From Lepiota brunneoincarnata (lineage: Eukaryota; Basidiomycota; Agaricomycetes; Agaricales; Agaricaceae), in NCBI GenBank assembly GCA_023014365.1, contig JAEBUN010000013.1:806001-870000 (forward strand): a stretch of 64,000 bases of DNA, read 5' to 3'. Positions 24,143 through 36,208 of this stretch are shown here, one piece after another; within the stretch, counting starts at the first letter, position 1; each line of letters begins with the position of its first letter. The position numbers were made by a program, and so were the translations under genes. A model generated the notes under the pieces. It ran no database searches, had not been told where the DNA came from, and saw only the letters and a list, made by a program, of their open reading frames with translations.

Positions 24143-24832
24143 ATGCTTCATACTCTCATCTCCTCGACTGTTATGCTTCTGAGCACCCTTTCCCTGGTCC
24201 AGGGACAGAGCACACCTCCCCCAGCAGCGAAGCACGTCGGAACCCGTAAGCTTCGCTTTCTCACAACGCACCCCATCGAGAAGTCAACTGACTCTTCTAT
24301 CCCCTCCCCGCCCTCCCCCCAAGTCTTCATTTTCAACCCGGGGCAAGGGGCTTGTGGCTTTACTAATACCTCGACGCAAGTCGTGTCCTCGGTTTCCCAG
24401 CAAGTTTTCAACAAGTTCCAGTGAGTCCTAACTTTTCGTCCCTACGTCTCTGCGCGTTGGCTGAGGAAAAAAATGTTATCTTTGTCAGCGGCGCGACGGC
24501 GAATCCTAACAAGTATGTGCTTTCTGCGCTGAACGTCCCTCTCAAAGCAACCGAATCAACGGTGACTGACACGAAATCAAAACAGGAATCCTATCTGCCA
24601 TCACAGTCTCGTCGTTACCCGTAAGACTGACTATGTGCATCCTGCCTATATAATGGCGTCTGATCAAGTGATTTTTTTCTCTACAGATGAGGGGAAATCC
24701 GTCACGGCCCCAATCGTTGATTTCTTTACTGACTCAGCTCAGGACAATGTTGGTTTATCTTTGCCTGGGTTTATCGTGTTTGCGGATGAGGACGAGGGGA
24801 TTGTGAAGAACGTGACTTGGAGTATTGTTTAA
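24143..24832 (+). CDS. Secreted RlpA-like double-psi beta-barrel protein
   Basis: The start at 24143 encodes a signal peptide (MLHTLISSTVMLLSTLSLVQG) and a Pro/Ser-rich linker. The barrel begins NPGQGACGFTNTSTQVVS, which contains the GACG motif of the family. Three introns (GTGAGT at 24421, GTATGT near 24512, GTAAGA near 24621) join FHGATANPNK, NPICHHSLVVT and EGKSVTAPIVDFFTD, ending VKNVTWSIV. The order GACG, ATANPN, NPIC, GKSVT, VD and a final V.W matches fungal RlpA-like/expansin-related proteins. The second cysteine pair usual after the Asp (DRCxGC) is absent here (VDFFTDSAQDN). Such proteins are secreted and their substrate is mostly unknown. No frame break. Confidence 0.72.
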
Positions 24833-25380
24833 CGAGATATGAGGTCGAGTAATGTTGTCGGATATGTTGTAGCTATTGCAAGTGGTGGCCAGAATTCGGG
24901 GCTCGTTGAGTAAGCCAAAGATCGCCCACAAATCACATGACCACCACAGTCTTCTAGTCATGCCTTGATAAGTGTTCGCCCAACAGCAATCACAAAACCA
25001 CATGCCTCCCTTCCTCCGTTTGGGCCTGCATCAGTCGAGGCTTTTGCTCGTACTTCCACTTGGCCTTCGCGGTAGTTCACTAGCTTGCTGTCTTGTAGGT
25101 GCACAGCTTTCAGCTTGTGTTCTGCTGTTTACCAAAATTGAATCTATTTTTCAACCTGAACATGTGGGAGAATTCATGCTGTGTAAAATCGTTCGTCACA
25201 CAGCTATATCATTGACAGCTACTTGATTGCATTTCCATCAAGGTTGGGTGGGTGCACTTTACTTTGATCTCCTACTGTTTGTCTGCTCAGTCGACTTGTC
25301 TGACTCGCCCTAGGTGCCGCAATCTTATCTTTAAATCCACTTTCCATTAGACTAACTTGGTTTATTGAACACATTGAAGG

Positions 25381-28300
25381 TTATGGCACTACGTTGAACC
25401 TGCACCTGAAGAAAGTCAGAATGAGATTGACTCTGTCAGAGCTTTGGTATCTGGTGTCGCTGGGACTATTCTCTACGAACAGTTCGAGTGCACAGGGACG
25501 CTAAGCTATTTTGACGGCGCACTCAAGAATTTTCAGCAGGCGGTGTTGCTCACCCCAGATGGGCATGCCAATAAACCAATGTGGCTCAACAATCTCGGGG
25601 TTTCCTTCACGAGTCGGTTTGACCGCACAGACATCTTGAACGACCTCGAGGAGGCGACCAAAGCCCTCCAGCAGGCGGTGTTACTCACCCCAGATGGACA
25701 CCCCGACAGACCAAGGTGGCTCAACAATCTCGGGACTTGCTTCCAGAGATGGTTTTGGCGCACAGGGGTGTTGAGCGACCTTGAGGAGGCAATCGAAATC
25801 CAAGAGAAGATGGTGTTGCTTACCATGGATGGACACCCTGACAAACCAGGGCAGCTCAGCAATCTCGGCACTTCTCTCCTGTGTCGCTTTTTGCACACAG
25901 GGATGTTAAGTGATCTCGAGGAGGCGATCAAGAATCAAGAGCGGGCGGTGTTTCTCACCGCAGATGGACACGCCGGCAGACCAGTGTTTCTCTCCGGTCT
26001 TGCGGTTTCCTTTCATAGTCGGTTCCGGCGCCTAGGGATGCTGAGGGACCTCGAGGAAGCAATCAAGAATGAACAGCAGGCGGTGTCGCTCATCGCCGAC
26101 GCACATGTCAACAAACCAGCATTTCTCGGCAACCTTGGGAATTTCTTCCTGAGTCGGTTTTGGCACACGGGGATGCTGAGTGACCTTGAAGAGTCGATCA
26201 AAATCCAACAGCAGCTGGTCATACTCACCTCAGACGGGCATGCCAGCAAACCAGCATGGCTCTCCAGCCTCGGGACTTCCCTCCAGAATCGATTTCACCG
26301 AACTGGCATGCTCAGCGATCTCGAGGAGGCAATCGAGAATATACAGCGTGCGGTGGAGCTCACCCTAGATGGGCATATCGACAAGTCACTGTGGTTATCC
26401 AACCTTGGGATGGCCTTTGGCCGTCGGTTTGGGCACACAGGTACGCTGAGTGACCTTGAGAAGGCAATCAAGAATCAGCAGCAGGCCGTGTCGCTCACCC
26501 CAGATGGACATACCAAAAAGCCAGGGAGGCTCTCCAACCTTGGAGTGTTCTTTGAGAGCCGGTTTAAGCGCACAAGGTCACTGAGCGACATTGAGGATGC
26601 AATTAAGAACCAGATGCATGCAATTGTGCTCACCCCAGATGGGCACCCCAGCAAACCGGGGTTCCTCTACAACCTCGGATATTCTTTCAACAGTAAATTC
26701 GACTATGCTGGGTTGCTGGATAGCTTGGTCAATGCGATCTCGCTTCTTCGGGCAGCTGCAGCCTCCACAGTCGGTTCAGCTTCGCTTCGATCCCGTGCAT
26801 CTCGACTATGGGCTCGCTTGGAAACCAACCGAGATCCCCTTTCTGCCTTCATCGCATACCGACACGCGGTTGGTCTCATTCCACAAATTGCTTGGATCGG
26901 AGACCCTATCGCCACCCGCCATTCCCAACTTAATGACTTTGGTGATATTCCGAGGGAGGCTGCGGCATTTGCCCTCGCCGCTGGCCAGCCAGATATTGCA
27001 CTCGAGTGGCTCGAACAAGGACGCTCAGTAGTCTGGAACCAGTTACTCAACCTTCGAGCTTCGGCTCATGACCTCCGCGCACAGCACCCAGATATCTGCG
27101 ACGAGTTCATGCGAGTCTCACATGGGCTCCAGAGTGCAGCGACTCGAGGACACAACTTGAACCCCAGAACTGACGATGTTTCAACCTCACTCGAAGAAGA
27201 GACCCAACGGCACCATCGTCTTGCAGAGAAGTGGGATTCACTTGTGACGAAAATCCGATCGCTTCAAGGCTTTGAAGATTTCCTTCTTCCAAAAAGGATC
27301 TCTGTTCTCCGGAACGCCGCCAGCTCGGGTCCCGTTGTTGTCATAAACGTCCACCAGCGCCGCTGCGATGCGTTGGTACTTGAACAAAACCGGGACAGAG
27401 TGCTCCATATCCCATTGACCAATCTACACTATGAGGATGTGGAGAAGATGAAGGGAACACTGAGAGAATGTATTGGAGACCCTCGTCTCGTTCAGAAATG
27501 GGACGACCGTGCTGGTGCACCAGTCCCACTAAATGGCTCGCGCGTGGAAGGGATTCTCACAACAATATATACGAACATTGTATATCCAATTCTTCAAGGC
27601 ATGGGCTTGACGGTAGGGATGGCTTGTTGTTAGTAACAGAATCTGCCTGCTTACATCAGTTGCTAGACAGCCGAACTTGACCCTTCGAACCTTCCCCACA
27701 TCTGGTGGTGTCCGACTGGTCCCCTTACGTTCCTTCCACTCCATGCTGCCTGTCATAAAGTTGCAGACAGTTTAGACGGGGTATTCAACTACGTTGTCTC
27801 ATCGTACACACCAACAGTCAATGCCGTGTTGGAGGCAAGAGCGGTAAAGCGACAGCCATTCAATCAACTTGTTGGCATTTGCATGACCAAAACGCCAGGC
27901 AAAACCCCGCTTCCAGGCACCGAGAAGGAGCTAGGTGAATATTGGAAAGGTTTTCTCTGCTGACTCTAAGTGGAGATTCGAGGTGCTTCGGAATGAGCAA
28001 GCAACGGGAGACCGAGTATTGGCCCACATGGCAAACAGCAACTGGATTCACCTAGCATGTCATGCTATCCAGGATGTACAAGAACCTACGCAGAGCGGTT
28101 TCTGCCTCCATGACCGACGTTTGTCGATCACGGATATCATTTCCAAACCATCTGCCAGTGCCGATCTTGCATTTTTGTCAGCCTGTGAAACGGCGACTGG
28201 AGACGAGAAAGTATCAGACGAGGCGGTGCATATTACTGGTGCGATGCTGGGAGCAGGGTATCGGGGTGTTATTGGAACGATGTGGTCAATATCTGATGCG

Positions 28301-28465
28301 GCGGCTCCGATAGTTGCAGAGAAGGTTTATGAGAGTCTTCTTTCTGGAGGAGAACCAAATAGTGAGCGAGCAGCACATGCGCTGCATGACGCCTTGAAGG
28401 AGCTGCGAAACTCCAATCATGATTCGTTCCATTCTTGGGTGCCCTTTGTACACTATGGAGTATGA
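25381..28465 (+). CDS. TPR-CHAT protein 1 (caspase-like protease domain)
   Basis: The clearly coding part begins at an exon after an AG at 25379; the true start codon lies in an upstream exon I cannot place. Residues up to about 40 are acidic. Nine near-regular 45-residue TPR-like repeats (135 bases each, about 25498-26712) follow, with consensus LSDLEEAIKNQQQAV and LSNLGxSFxxRFxRTG. A helical linker (FALAAGQPDIALEWLEQGRS) leads through an intron at about 27620-27672 into the CHAT domain, starting IWWCPTGPLTFLPLHAA. The catalytic pair is visible: His in HLACHA (codon 28061-28063) and Cys in LSACETA (28184-28186). The domain ends SWVPFVHYGV. A +1 slip at 27934 interrupts the domain (GTEKEL to VNIGKVF). 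CHAT domains are caspase/separase-clan proteases; bacterial TPR-CHAT proteins cleave effector partners. The fungal substrate is unknown. Confidence 0.9.
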
Positions 28466-28823
28466 TGTATGAAAGAGATGCTCCCCTTATTCATTCAAAT
28501 TCGCACGTTGATTACACCTAGCGGGCAGCAGAATGTAGTTACCTATCATCCTAATCTTTTTCATGCCGTGCATCACGGGGACGGGTACGCGTTACACCCC
28601 ACCGCCGCAAACCGTGATGCCTTATCTCAAAAGATCAAACAATGAACAACGTAGCTCGCCTCTCGGGCTTCGGAAGATCGCACGGAGACCTTCTGTTCTT
28701 ATTAATCGCATACATCCTTACATACCGTAGGTTTTCCATCCTGCTTATCTTTAATTAGCAGAATACGAATATGGTGGAACGCACGAGGAACTTGCCAGTT
28801 CTAATATGAACTTTGTAGCTGGT
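28466..28823. other. Intergenic, convergent gene ends
   Basis: About 360 bases between the stop codons of TPR-CHAT 1 and the DUF5648-like gene. I see no coding sequence or RNA gene. Confidence 0.4.
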
Positions 28824-29225
28824 CTATATTGCCTTTTGTAAGCTCGCGGTAGGGAGAACATGGTCCTCAATAGTTTCAAATACATAACCCTCCTGCACCC
28901 AAAAGTTCCTTTCCGCAACAGACGTTGTATAAATATGATCCCCCTTAGCTGAGTTGTACAAACGGAACCATGGGACAGCGTCACGGATCCTAGAGGGATA
29001 TTTATGTCCATCAGCACCCCTCGATAGTCGAAAGGTCATCAATGGTGTGGAAGTGGTCGGTGGCGGAAGATCGGAAAAGAAGGTAGAGGGGAACTGCATC
29101 CTGGCTGGGAGCACGGGTCGTACCCTACAGTCGTCTGTGTTAGCAGCGACTCGGGATCAAGGCAACAACATACTTGCCCACAGAGGCAGAATTAGCAGGG
29201 CCATACCAATAACAACAGAGAAGAA
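28824..29225 (-). CDS. DUF5648-like protein with two aromatic repeats
   Basis: The second-exon frame reads QDAVPLYLLFRSSATDHFHT, and after a frame change of +1 near 29035 it continues RDAVPWFRLYNSAKGDHIYT and SVAERNFWVQEGYVFETIED, ending at 28824. The repeated pattern AVPxxRLxxxxxxDHxYTT is the signature of DUF5648, a small secreted domain common in fungi and some bacteria. A hydrophobic first exon (MALLILPLWA) precedes a GTAAGT...TGTAG intron at about 29130-29178 and could be the end of a signal peptide; the true start is not certain. Function unknown, possibly carbohydrate or surface binding. It is convergent with TPR-CHAT 1. Confidence 0.62.
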
Positions 29226-29949
29226 ACTGGTTGAGAATTGCGTGGTGAGTAAGTTTGCTGGAACCGTATCATTAAATATACAAATCATGAGGTTGATACG
29301 ATACTAAACAGGAAACTGAGAGATGCCCTCTCTGTCCCGCTACTTCCATGGACTTCGGAGTCGGGGCGCTAGCTTCCTTGAAGCATGAGTATCGCTCTCC
29401 TTAAACTGGTACATTGTTCAATGTATGAACAATGGGACGCGACTTTGATTGACTCTGGCTGTCGAGATGGATGTTCCTGGAGAAACCATCTGGATTTTCC
29501 ATGCTAGACAGAATGGAACTGCGTGTAAGCGCTGACCATCTGTCCAAGATGCACATGGTGCGGTACTTGTTAGTCTGAGCGACGAGAGAGACTAGGTATT
29601 GGTGCTCCCTGTGATGTATTTGTGCAGCGAGCACTGGGAATATGCTTGCAGGATTCCATATGTCAAATATCTGATGAGAGTTGGCTGCACCAGTAACGAG
29701 AATGTATGCACAGCAGTACGTCAATAGAGACAATATGTATAAGCGAGATCACTAGGATCCACTTAAGGCGGCCTAGCGAAGAGGTTGTTTGGGATTATTA
29801 GGTGAAGCTCTCACGTGCTCTTCACGGACCAATCAAATGAAATTCAAAATCAAAATCAAAATCAAAATCAAACCCTGAGGACATTCATATTCAAAGTCAA
29901 AGTTTGGTCTTCACTCCTTGCCTCCTTCGACACCCCCCACCCATAAGAT
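29226..29949. other. Intergenic region with a CAAAAT microsatellite
   Basis: About 720 bases upstream of ACR3. A minus-strand open frame of 110 codons (29401-29733) has no domain and no paralogue here, and I leave it uncalled. Four perfect CAAAAT units occupy 29845-29868, about 80 bases before the ACR3 start. Confidence 0.45.
29845..29868 (+). repeat. (CAAAAT)4 microsatellite
   Basis: Four exact tandem copies of the hexamer CAAAAT with a partial fifth. It sits in the presumed promoter of the arsenite exporter gene; any effect on expression is speculation. Confidence 0.85.
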
Positions 29950-31362
29950 ATGTCTTGTAAAAGCTTACCCAACGATGCATCGCAGAGGACCCCATCCACC
30001 CAGAGCGCCCCTCCGGCTCCCCCGTCTACCAAAAGTACGTAAATGCGATTCTTCGATGGTGAGATTTAGCTGACACTTGCCTACGATGCAGCTGTATGGA
30101 GTCAGCTGAACATTCTCGATCGCCTCCTATCACCCCTCATCTTACTCGCTATGATCTTGGGTGTGATTTTAAGCGAATTCGTACCCAAAGTCAGAGATGC
30201 CCTGAACACTGTGCACTTCGACAGTGTTTCTGTCCGTAAGCTGCCGTCTCTTCTTCTAAGTAGTTGTTATGTGACCCCATATCTGATATCCCGGTCAATA
30301 GCCATAGCCATCGGGCTCATCGTTATGATGTGGCCTGTTCTTACCAAAGTCCAATACGAACAGCTTCCAGGGATATTCTCTCTGTCGCGAATATGGATAC
30401 ACATCGGAATATCCCTCGTTCTGAACTGGCTGATCGGCCCATTCTTAATGTTAGGCTTGGCTTGGGCCACACTTCCTGACCTTCCCACATATCGCATTGG
30501 TGTGATCATGGTTGGCCTCGCGCGGTGCATCGCTATGGTCATGATATGGAACGCACTTGCTCAGGGTGATGGCGAATATTGTGCCATTCTAGTTGTCATC
30601 AACGCCATTCTGCAAATCATCCTATACTCGCCCCTCTCCTTGTTGTTTATCAACATAATTGGAGGACAAGAGAATATTCATATTTCTTACAGAGATGTGG
30701 CCATCTCAGTTCTGATTGTAAGTTGACGACATAAATTACAATAACGTTGCAATCTCACGTCTCTGTCAAGTACCTCGGTATTCCGCTTCTTGCAGGTATC
30801 ACCACACGATATGCAGTCTGGTTCCTTGCCGGTAGAACGTTCCTCACCGAGAAGTTTCTCCCCTTCTTTTCCCCTGTCGCCCTTGTGGGACTTCTCTACA
30901 CCATCCTGGTCCTCTTTGCGTATCAAGGACACCAAATCCTCCATAATATAGGCCCGGTTTTCCGTGTCTTCGTTCCCTTGGTGTTATACTTTGTCATCAT
31001 GTGGACGTCAGCCTTCATGCTCATGTACTATCTCTTCCGCAAGGAGCGGATAAAGCACCAATATTTCGGCTACGACATTGCTGTAACTCAAGCGTTTACA
31101 GCCGCCAGCAATAACTTTGTGCGCTCCTTCTCTCAGTCCCTAATGAGACCCCGTCTTTCTAATGATTATTTCCCAGGAACTTGCAATCGCAGTCGCGATT
31201 GCAGTGTATGGGGTTGACTCCCAACAAGCGCTTGCGGCTACAATTGGCCCACTAGTCGAAGTTCCGGTATTGCTAGCCCTAACCTGGGTAGCCCTCCTGT
31301 TCAAACATAAGCTCGGCTGGCAGGGATTGGACGATAGCATAGAGAGAAAGCATGCCGTGTAA
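29950..31362 (+). CDS. ACR3: Arsenite efflux transporter, ACR3/Arr3 family
   Basis: The start at 29950 gives a short Ser/Pro-rich N-terminus, then a GTACGT intron, then the first membrane helix after [17 protein letters not shown]. About ten hydrophobic segments follow. The diagnostic ACR3 motif [19 protein letters not shown], with the conserved cysteine, lies near 30510-30565. Later segments include FTAASNNF and, after an intron, [14 protein letters not shown] and [20 protein letters not shown], all conserved in this bile-acid:sodium-symporter clan. ACR3 exports arsenite and antimonite across the plasma membrane and confers resistance. Introns at about 30040-30091, 30234-30299, 30720-30769 and 31119-31179 are consistent and the frame is unbroken, so the gene should work. 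It lies inside the TPR-CHAT island, which is otherwise unrelated in function. Confidence 0.92.
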
Positions 31363-31550
31363 TTCAAGCCCTCAGCCCACTATACAGAATGTAGTTCTTC
31401 CTGACGTAGATAAGTTGGATCGGATGACTAGTCTATTAGTTAAACATAGGGCAGAGATAAATGTGACGCGAGAGTAGCCACAAGGACTACTTCCAGAATG
31501 AAAATGTGTACAGCAGAGCGACTGTAGTAAGCCCAGTATTACAGCATCTC

Positions 31551-31815
31551 GACTATGGGCTCGCTTGGAAACCAACTTAGTCGCATACCGACGCGCAATT
31601 GGTCTCACTCCACAAATTGCTTGGATCGGAGATCCCATCGCCACCCGCCATCACTCAATGACTTTGGTGATATCCCGAGAGAGGCTGCTGCATTTGCCCT
31701 CGACGCTGGCCAGCCGGGTATTGTACTCGAGTGGCTCGAACATGGACGCTCAGTAATCTGGAATCGGCTATTCAGCCTTCGAGCCTCTGCAAGATGGCTC
31801 TGGCGTGAAATCATA
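31551..31815 (+). pseudogene. Fragment of a TPR-CHAT gene (linker region)
   Basis: The segment encodes RLWARLETN, then IAWIGDPIATRH, FGDIPREAAAFALDAGQPGI and LEWLEHGRSVIWNRLFSLRA. This is nearly the same as the linker before the CHAT domain in TPR-CHAT 1 (about 26800-27060), in both protein and DNA. Compared with that gene it lacks the stretch after LETN and has frame changes near 31655. No repeats precede it and no CHAT follows it. It is a broken copy of a TPR-CHAT 1 relative, not a gene of its own. Confidence 0.85.
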
Positions 31816-32351
31816 GGTAGGATTGAAGTGGTTTTCTGTGTACCAGATAGGATATGCCTGCTACCCGCTCTTGACTCGAATCATTCCCTCTATATCAGGC
31901 TAGCTGGGAGGTCAGTGGAACGATACAGCAATGCCTTGTAACCAACTTTCCATCACTTCGCGTTCTGGATTTCTTGGTGACACTTGTGTTGCTTGAACAT
32001 CAGATAAGGGACCCCGGCATCCTAGTATTCAGATACTTGGCGAATCGCTACGTCCTTGTAGGTATGTCAGACCTGTGAATATTGTGTCCGTGCTTGACTG
32101 GTACATGCGTCTTTAATGCGTTACTACCGCCCTCGGCTCCCACGATGTGCCAAGCGATTATTCAAGAACACCGCAAACGGCTTGTTAACAGCAACGTTGG
32201 TCATACTCTTTCGTTCAACACCTGGACTGGGCAGAATGGCACAGAAACAAGCAGACACCGGTAAGCACCCCATCTGTGTCGTTGAGAAACACATCACCGA
32301 ATTGAACGCCTTCATAAATTACTAGGAGACGCTAAAGGTGCTCAGAAAACG
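31816..32351. other. Region between the TPR-CHAT fragment and TPR-CHAT 2
   Basis: About 540 bases without a clear gene. It may hold upstream exons or the promoter of TPR-CHAT 2, whose first exon I cannot define with certainty. Confidence 0.35.
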
Positions 32352-35300
32352 ATGTTTATTGTCCAGGTCACTCATCCTGACCATACAGACTTGTCCTCGG
32401 CACTTAATGATCTCGGAGTATCCTACCTCCGCCAGTTCGAACGCACAGGAGACCTTGCAGATATTCAGATGTCGATATCTGTATTGGAGAAAGCTGTTGA
32501 ACTCACTCCTCCCGGCCATACAGACTTGGCCCGCAGACTCACGGATCTCGGATTCGCGTTACAAACTCGGTACAATCGCACAGGGGACATTGTAGATATC
32601 GAGAAAGCAATATCTGTGAGGCAGAAAGCTGTTGAGCTCGCTCCTTCCGGTGATGCACTCCTGTCCATCGCATTCAACAATCTCGGAATTTCACTTCAAG
32701 CTCGGTTCAGACGCACAGGAGACCTTGTAAACATGCAAGAGGCAACGTCCGCAAAACGGAAGGCTGTAGAGCTTACTCCCCCTGAGAGCAAAGTGCTGCC
32801 AGTCTTGCTCAACAACCTCGGAAATGCACTGCAAAGTCAGTTCAACCTCACTGACGATCTCGCAGACATTCAGGAGGCGATATCTGTGTACCGGAAAGTG
32901 GTCGAGCTCGCCCCTCCCGGCCAAGGATACGTATGCAGTGTGCTGAGCAATCTTGGGCATTCGCTCAGCGCCCGGTTCGGACGCACAGGAGACCTTGCAG
33001 ACATTAAGGAGGCAATATCCACGGTGCAGAAAGCTGTCCGGCTCACACCTCCTGGTCATCCAGTTTTGCCCACCATGCTCAGCACCCTAGGAGAGGCGTT
33101 CAGTACTCAGTTCGGTCGCACAGGAGATCTTGCAGACATTGAAAGGGCAATATCTGTGGAGCGGACAGCTATAGAGCTCACGCCCCCTGACCACGCCGAG
33201 CTCCCCACCAGACTCGGTGATCTCGGAGTTTCATTACAAGCTCGGTTTGGGCGCACGGGGGACCTTGCGGATATTGAGGAGGCGATATCTATAGGCCAGA
33301 AAGCTGTTGAAATCACACCTCCTGGCCATACCGAGCTCCCAGCCAGGCTCTGCAATCTTGGAACGTGGTTCCAATGTCGATTCGAATCCATGGGAGATGT
33401 TTCAGATATTGAGGAAGCTATTTCTTTGCATCGGAAAGCTGTCGAGCTCACTCCTCCCGGTCACGCGAGCCTGCCCGTCGCGCTCACCAATCTTGGAAAC
33501 TCGCTCCAAACTCGGTTCGGGTCTATGGCGCACCTTGCAGATCTCGAGGAGGCAATATCTGTAAAGCAGAAAGCTATTGAGCTCACTCCTCCTGACCACC
33601 CGGACCTGCCTGGCAGGTTCAACAATCTTGGACTTGCCTTCCAAACTCGGTTCGAACGTACAGGAGATCTTGCACATATTCAGGAAGCAATATCCGTTAA
33701 GCAGAAGGCGGTCAAGCTCATTCCTCTTGACCACGCGGGGCTACCCATCGCACTCAACAATCTAGGGATTTCATTCCGGACTCGGTTCGGACGCACAGGT
33801 GACATTGCAGATATTCTTGAAGCAATTTCAGTGCAGAAAAAAGCTGTCGAGCTAACTCCACCCGGCCATGCAAACTTGCCGGACAGGCTCAGTGATCTCG
33901 GAAATTCGTTCCAAGCCCAATTCCGTCACACGGGAAACCCTGCAGATATTCAGGCAGCGGTTGCTGTGCACCAGAAAATGGTTGACATCGCTCCTCCTGG
34001 CCACGTAGACCTGCCCCGCTGGCTCAACAACCTAGGAAATTCACTCCGCGCTCAGTTTGAATGTACAGGAGACCTCGGGGATATTGAGCACTCGATAGCT
34101 GCTCATCAGAAAGCAGTCAAGCTCACCCCTACCGGTCATGCAGCCCTGCAAATTAGGCTCACCAATCTCGGCCACTCATTTCATACTCGATTCACGTGCA
34201 CGGGAGATCTTGCGGATATTGATGAAGCAATATCTGTGAAGCGGAGAGCTGCTGAGCTCACCCCTCTTGGCCACGCAGACCTACCCTCTAGCCTCAACAG
34301 TCTTGGAGTTTCACTTCGAGCTCGGTCCATACACACTAAAGATGATGGTGACGTGACCTCAGCTCTTGATTGCTTTCGTCGTGCAGCTGGCGCTTCCACT
34401 GGGAGTCCTTCTGTACGCCTGTTTGCCGCCAGATCGTGGGCTCGTCTCTGCCGTCCATTTGACCCACCACAGTCATTGGCCGCATTTTCCAAGGGTATTG
34501 AATTGCTTTCTCTAGTTGCGAGTATGGAGTTAACCGTGCACAGCCGCCATCAGAACCTCGTTGAGACCTCGAATCTTTCGTTGGAAGCGGCCGCCGTGGC
34601 GTTCTCACTCGGAAAGGCAGAAAAAGCTCTGGAGTGGCTGGAACAAGGAAGGTGCATCGTCTGGACGCAACTCAACAACCTGCGTGCCCCGTTCGATACC
34701 CTTCGCGACCATGACCAAGCGCTTGCAGACCACATTTTGGATACATCGAATGCTCTTGAGAAATCAGGTTCCCACACGACTCCATATGTTTTCGATACGG
34801 AGGAAACGATGGAGAAAAAGATGACATTGCAGGCGGAAGCAGAGCGGCGCGTCGAGCTCGCACAGGAATGGGACCGACTGCTTGCAAAAGCACGGGAGAT
34901 CCCAGGGTTCGAAACATTCCTTCTTCCAACTCCAGCCTCTGTCTTGCTTAGTGGCCTTCCGGTATCTGGCCCAACAGTTATAATAAATGTTGACGAGGAA
35001 CGCTGTGACGCTCTTGCGCTCTTTTCCAAGCCTCGGGAGTGTATTCACATTCCGCTCCCCCTCTTTTCTTACACTAAAGCATCCAATCTCCGCAAACGCA
35101 TGCAGAAGAGCTTGGTTGATGGAAAACTACGGGTGCGGGGATTTGAAACGAATCCTGATGACGAAGAGGAACTTCAGGTTGATCCCAACACCGCGTCTGA
35201 ACACAGAGCTGAGGACCCCAACCACCGGGGAATTGGTCCTTCACAAGGTGCAATTACCGTCCTCAAGACTGTCTTACGTGACTTGTGGGTCTATGTGGCA

Positions 35301-36208
35301 AAGCCAATCATTGAACGTCTGGGATTTTCTGTGAGTACTTAACATGGACAGCATATCCGATACTAACAACAGCGACGTGCCACCCTCAGTCCTCGAGTTC
35401 CCTGACAGAGAAACCCAGGGTCTGGTGGTGTGCTACAGGATCTCTCACATCCTTGCCGCTCCATGCCGCAGGCATCTACAGCAGTCCTAATGGCCCCAAG
35501 CTATCGGATTTCGTAATATCTTCCTATACTCCTTCCGTCGGCGCCCTCGTTCAGCGTACCAATACCCCTACTGTGGTTGCAGGGGATATGTTTATGGTCA
35601 GCCAGCCAGCCACGCCAGGTCAAAGTCCAATCCCGGCCACAACCGTCGAAATCCGGAATGTCGAAAAGCGGCTCACCGAGCATGAAGTACCCTACTTGAC
35701 CCTAGAAGGGGAGCATGCCAACGTCAAAGTAGGGATGACCAATGTAGAAACATACAGCTCTGTTCACTTTGCATGCCACGCTGAGCAGAACATTATTGAT
35801 CCGCTCAGAAGTGCTTTCTTCCTCCATGATGGCCCGCTCGAGCTATCAACACTCATCAATGCCAACTTGAAGAATGCAGACTTCGCCTTCCTATCTGCTT
35901 GCCAGACGGGCAAGGGAGATGAGAATCTTTCCGAAGAGGCCGTCCACTTGGCAGCTGGGATGTTAGCAGCAGGGTATCGTAGTGTCGTTGCGACAATGTG
36001 GTCGATTCGGGATGATTATGCTCCAAAGATTGCAGATTTGTTTTACAAAGAGCTTTTGGCATGCGAAGAACGAACTGGGAGAAAAGGAATCAATGGATCG
36101 CATGCAGCCTATGCGCTTCATCACGCGATTCAGGAGTTTCGGGAGTCACTTCCAGACACAGATTCTGCTCTCCTCGCCTGGATTCCTTATGTTCACTTTG
36201 GTCTCTGA
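32352..36208 (+). CDS. TPR-CHAT protein 2 (caspase-like protease domain)
   Basis: An uninterrupted frame of 996 codons from 32352, then one intron (GTGAGT at about 35331 to a CAG near 35388) into the CHAT domain. There are fourteen near-perfect 45-residue TPR-like repeats (consensus LADIEEAISVxQKAVELTPP and NNLGxSLxxRFxRTGD), about 32450-34330. A linker (LGKAEKALEWLEQGRCIVWT) and an acidic insert near 35150-35220 follow. The CHAT domain starts RVWWCATGSLTSLPLHAAG and has His in HFACHAEQN (codon 35777-35779) and Cys in LSACQTGKGDE (35900-35902), ending LLAWIPYVHFGL. The start at 32352 is the first ATG in the frame, but more exons upstream are possible. It is a paralogue of TPR-CHAT 1 with more repeats and no frame break. 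Protease activity is predicted from the catalytic pair; the substrate is unknown. Confidence 0.92.
32450..34330 (+). repeat. Fourteen tandem 135-base coding repeats (TPR-like)
   Basis: Each unit encodes 45 residues, with LADI at the start, KAVELTPPGH in the middle and NLGxSLxxRFxRTGD at the end. Units differ at many third positions and at some surface residues, so they are old or kept distinct, unlike a freshly expanded minisatellite. TPR-CHAT 1 has nine units of the same length with a different consensus. Confidence 0.9.

Noticed and set aside
24972..25226. Hydrophobic 84-codon frame as the first exon of TPR-CHAT 1
   Set aside because: It does not splice in frame into the repeat region with a good donor, and its composition is not like fungal TPR-CHAT N-termini. 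The true first exon remains unknown.
25498..26712. Regular 135-base periodicity as a CRISPR-like or minisatellite array
   Set aside because: The units are diverged coding repeats in one frame with a clear TPR-like consensus.
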